Source: Oscillospiraceae bacterium (GTDB lineage Bacteria; Bacillota_A; Clostridia; Oscillospirales; Oscillospiraceae). Taken from it: a stretch of 19,952 nucleotides of DNA. Where the stretch lies: assembly GCA_017381835.1 (NCBI GenBank), contig JAFOBK010000020.1, forward strand, positions 1 through 19,952, in the 5' to 3' direction. The notes beneath the pieces are model-generated. The model saw only the letters and a program-made list of their open reading frames with translations. It had not been told where the DNA came from and did not search any database. Below are positions 19,712 to 19,952 of the stretch, one piece after another; within the stretch, counting starts at the first letter, position 1, and every line of letters starts with the position of its first letter. The position numbers were made by a program, and so were the translations under genes.

Positions 19712-19770
19712 GATACCCGACTATTCCCTCGCGTGAGGATAATGTCAAAATTTGAAGGAGGAAAATGAAA

Positions 19771-19952
19771 ATGAAAAAGTTTCTCGCACTGGTTCTGGCC
19801 CTGGCTATGGCTCTGTCCATGATCGCTTGTGGCGCTAAGGAACCCGCTGCCCCCGAAGCTGCTCCCGAAGCTGCTCCTGAGGCTGCACCCGAAGCTGCTC
19901 CCGAGGCAGCACCCGAAGCACCCGCTGAGTACGTAGACCCCTTCGCAGAGTA
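19771..19952 (+). CDS. Secreted lipoprotein with PEAA-repeat linker, N-terminal part, cut by window edge
   Basis: Sixty codons are visible. Residues 1-19 (MKKFLALVLALAMALSMIA) are a type II signal peptide and Cys20 in MIACGAK is the expected lipidation site, with Met instead of Leu at -3. A linker of about six Ala-Pro-Glu-Ala units follows, then YVDPFAE at the edge. Such linkers place a globular domain, often an ABC-transporter solute-binding domain in Clostridia, away from the membrane; the domain itself is outside the window. ATG 19771 lies 9 bases after GGAGG. The in-frame ATG at 19765 is only 3 bases away from it and is less likely. The consensus promoter suggests strong expression. Confidence 0.75.
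   Translation, partial: MKKFLALVLALAMALSMIACGAKEPAAPEAAPEAAPEAAPEAAPEAAPEAPAEYVDPFAE
19843..19923 (+). repeat. Tandem 12-base repeat coding for Pro-Glu-Ala-Ala units
   Basis: Imperfect copies of GAAGCTGCTCCC follow one another in frame with synonymous changes (GAG/GAA, GCA/GCT), coding the lipoprotein linker. Confidence 0.8.

Overview
The window is bacterial chromosomal DNA, most likely from a spore-forming Clostridia member. The Oscillospirales / Oscillospiraceae are my best guess, from the mid-range GC content, the codon style, the SpoIVB protease, the NifS-NifU-IscR iron-sulfur operon and the PEAA-rich lipoprotein at the right edge. No rRNA, tRNA, transposase, integrase, phage gene or CRISPR array was seen.

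Layout. Positions 1-1542 (minus): a small operon with its own promoter encodes a DUF4304-like protein, a DUF4298 protein and a drug/metabolite-type (EamA) permease cut by the left edge. Positions 1565-2349 (minus): a beta-propeller protein with a problematic start. Positions 2395-4784 (plus): an ABC exporter half-transporter fused in frame to a C-terminal GNAT acetyltransferase domain. Positions 4803-6038: a converging/diverging pair of small unknown genes between two near-identical terminator hairpins. Positions 6050-8498 (minus): a membrane-anchored clostripain-like (C11) cysteine peptidase, divergent from an OFA-type MFS permease at 8600-9820.

Positions 9862-14398 (minus): a run of six small accessory genes, all apparently lineage-specific. 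They are a helical-repeat (TPR-like) protein, two membrane-anchored proteins, an LRR-like protein, a DUF1871 protein and a beta-propeller. Most carry their own leader of one type: often a GC-rich hairpin with a T-run, then a -35 (TTGTCA / TTGCAT), a 16-17 bp spacer, an extended -10 (TGnTATGAT) and an AAAGGCGGTGA ribosome binding site. The same leader precedes the genes at 1565, 4832 and 6050. Two copies (11240-11294 and 14354-14408) are almost identical over 55 bp.

Positions 14433-18904: a conserved core. SpoIVB (minus) diverges from a free methionine-(R)-sulfoxide reductase (plus). Then comes nifS-nifU-iscR-rpe, an iron-sulfur assembly operon with its Rrf2 regulator and ribulose-phosphate 3-epimerase at the distal end. 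Its promoter carries an ordered array of TACC/GGTA half-sites at 17-base steps, a strong candidate for the autoregulatory operator. Positions 18918-19382 (minus): a small membrane protein with an acidic coiled tail. The window ends in the start of a lipoprotein (19771-19952) that has a strong promoter, a 5' UTR hairpin and a PEAA-repeat linker.

The core (14.4-19.3 kb) looks ordinary and conserved. The left two-thirds looks like an accessory region in which single genes with portable terminator-promoter-RBS leaders have been shuffled or duplicated. I see no proven new defence or mobile system. The repeated leader module, the possible recombination scar between the DUF1871 and LRR-like genes, the ABC-GNAT fusion and the nifS operator array deserve the closest look.
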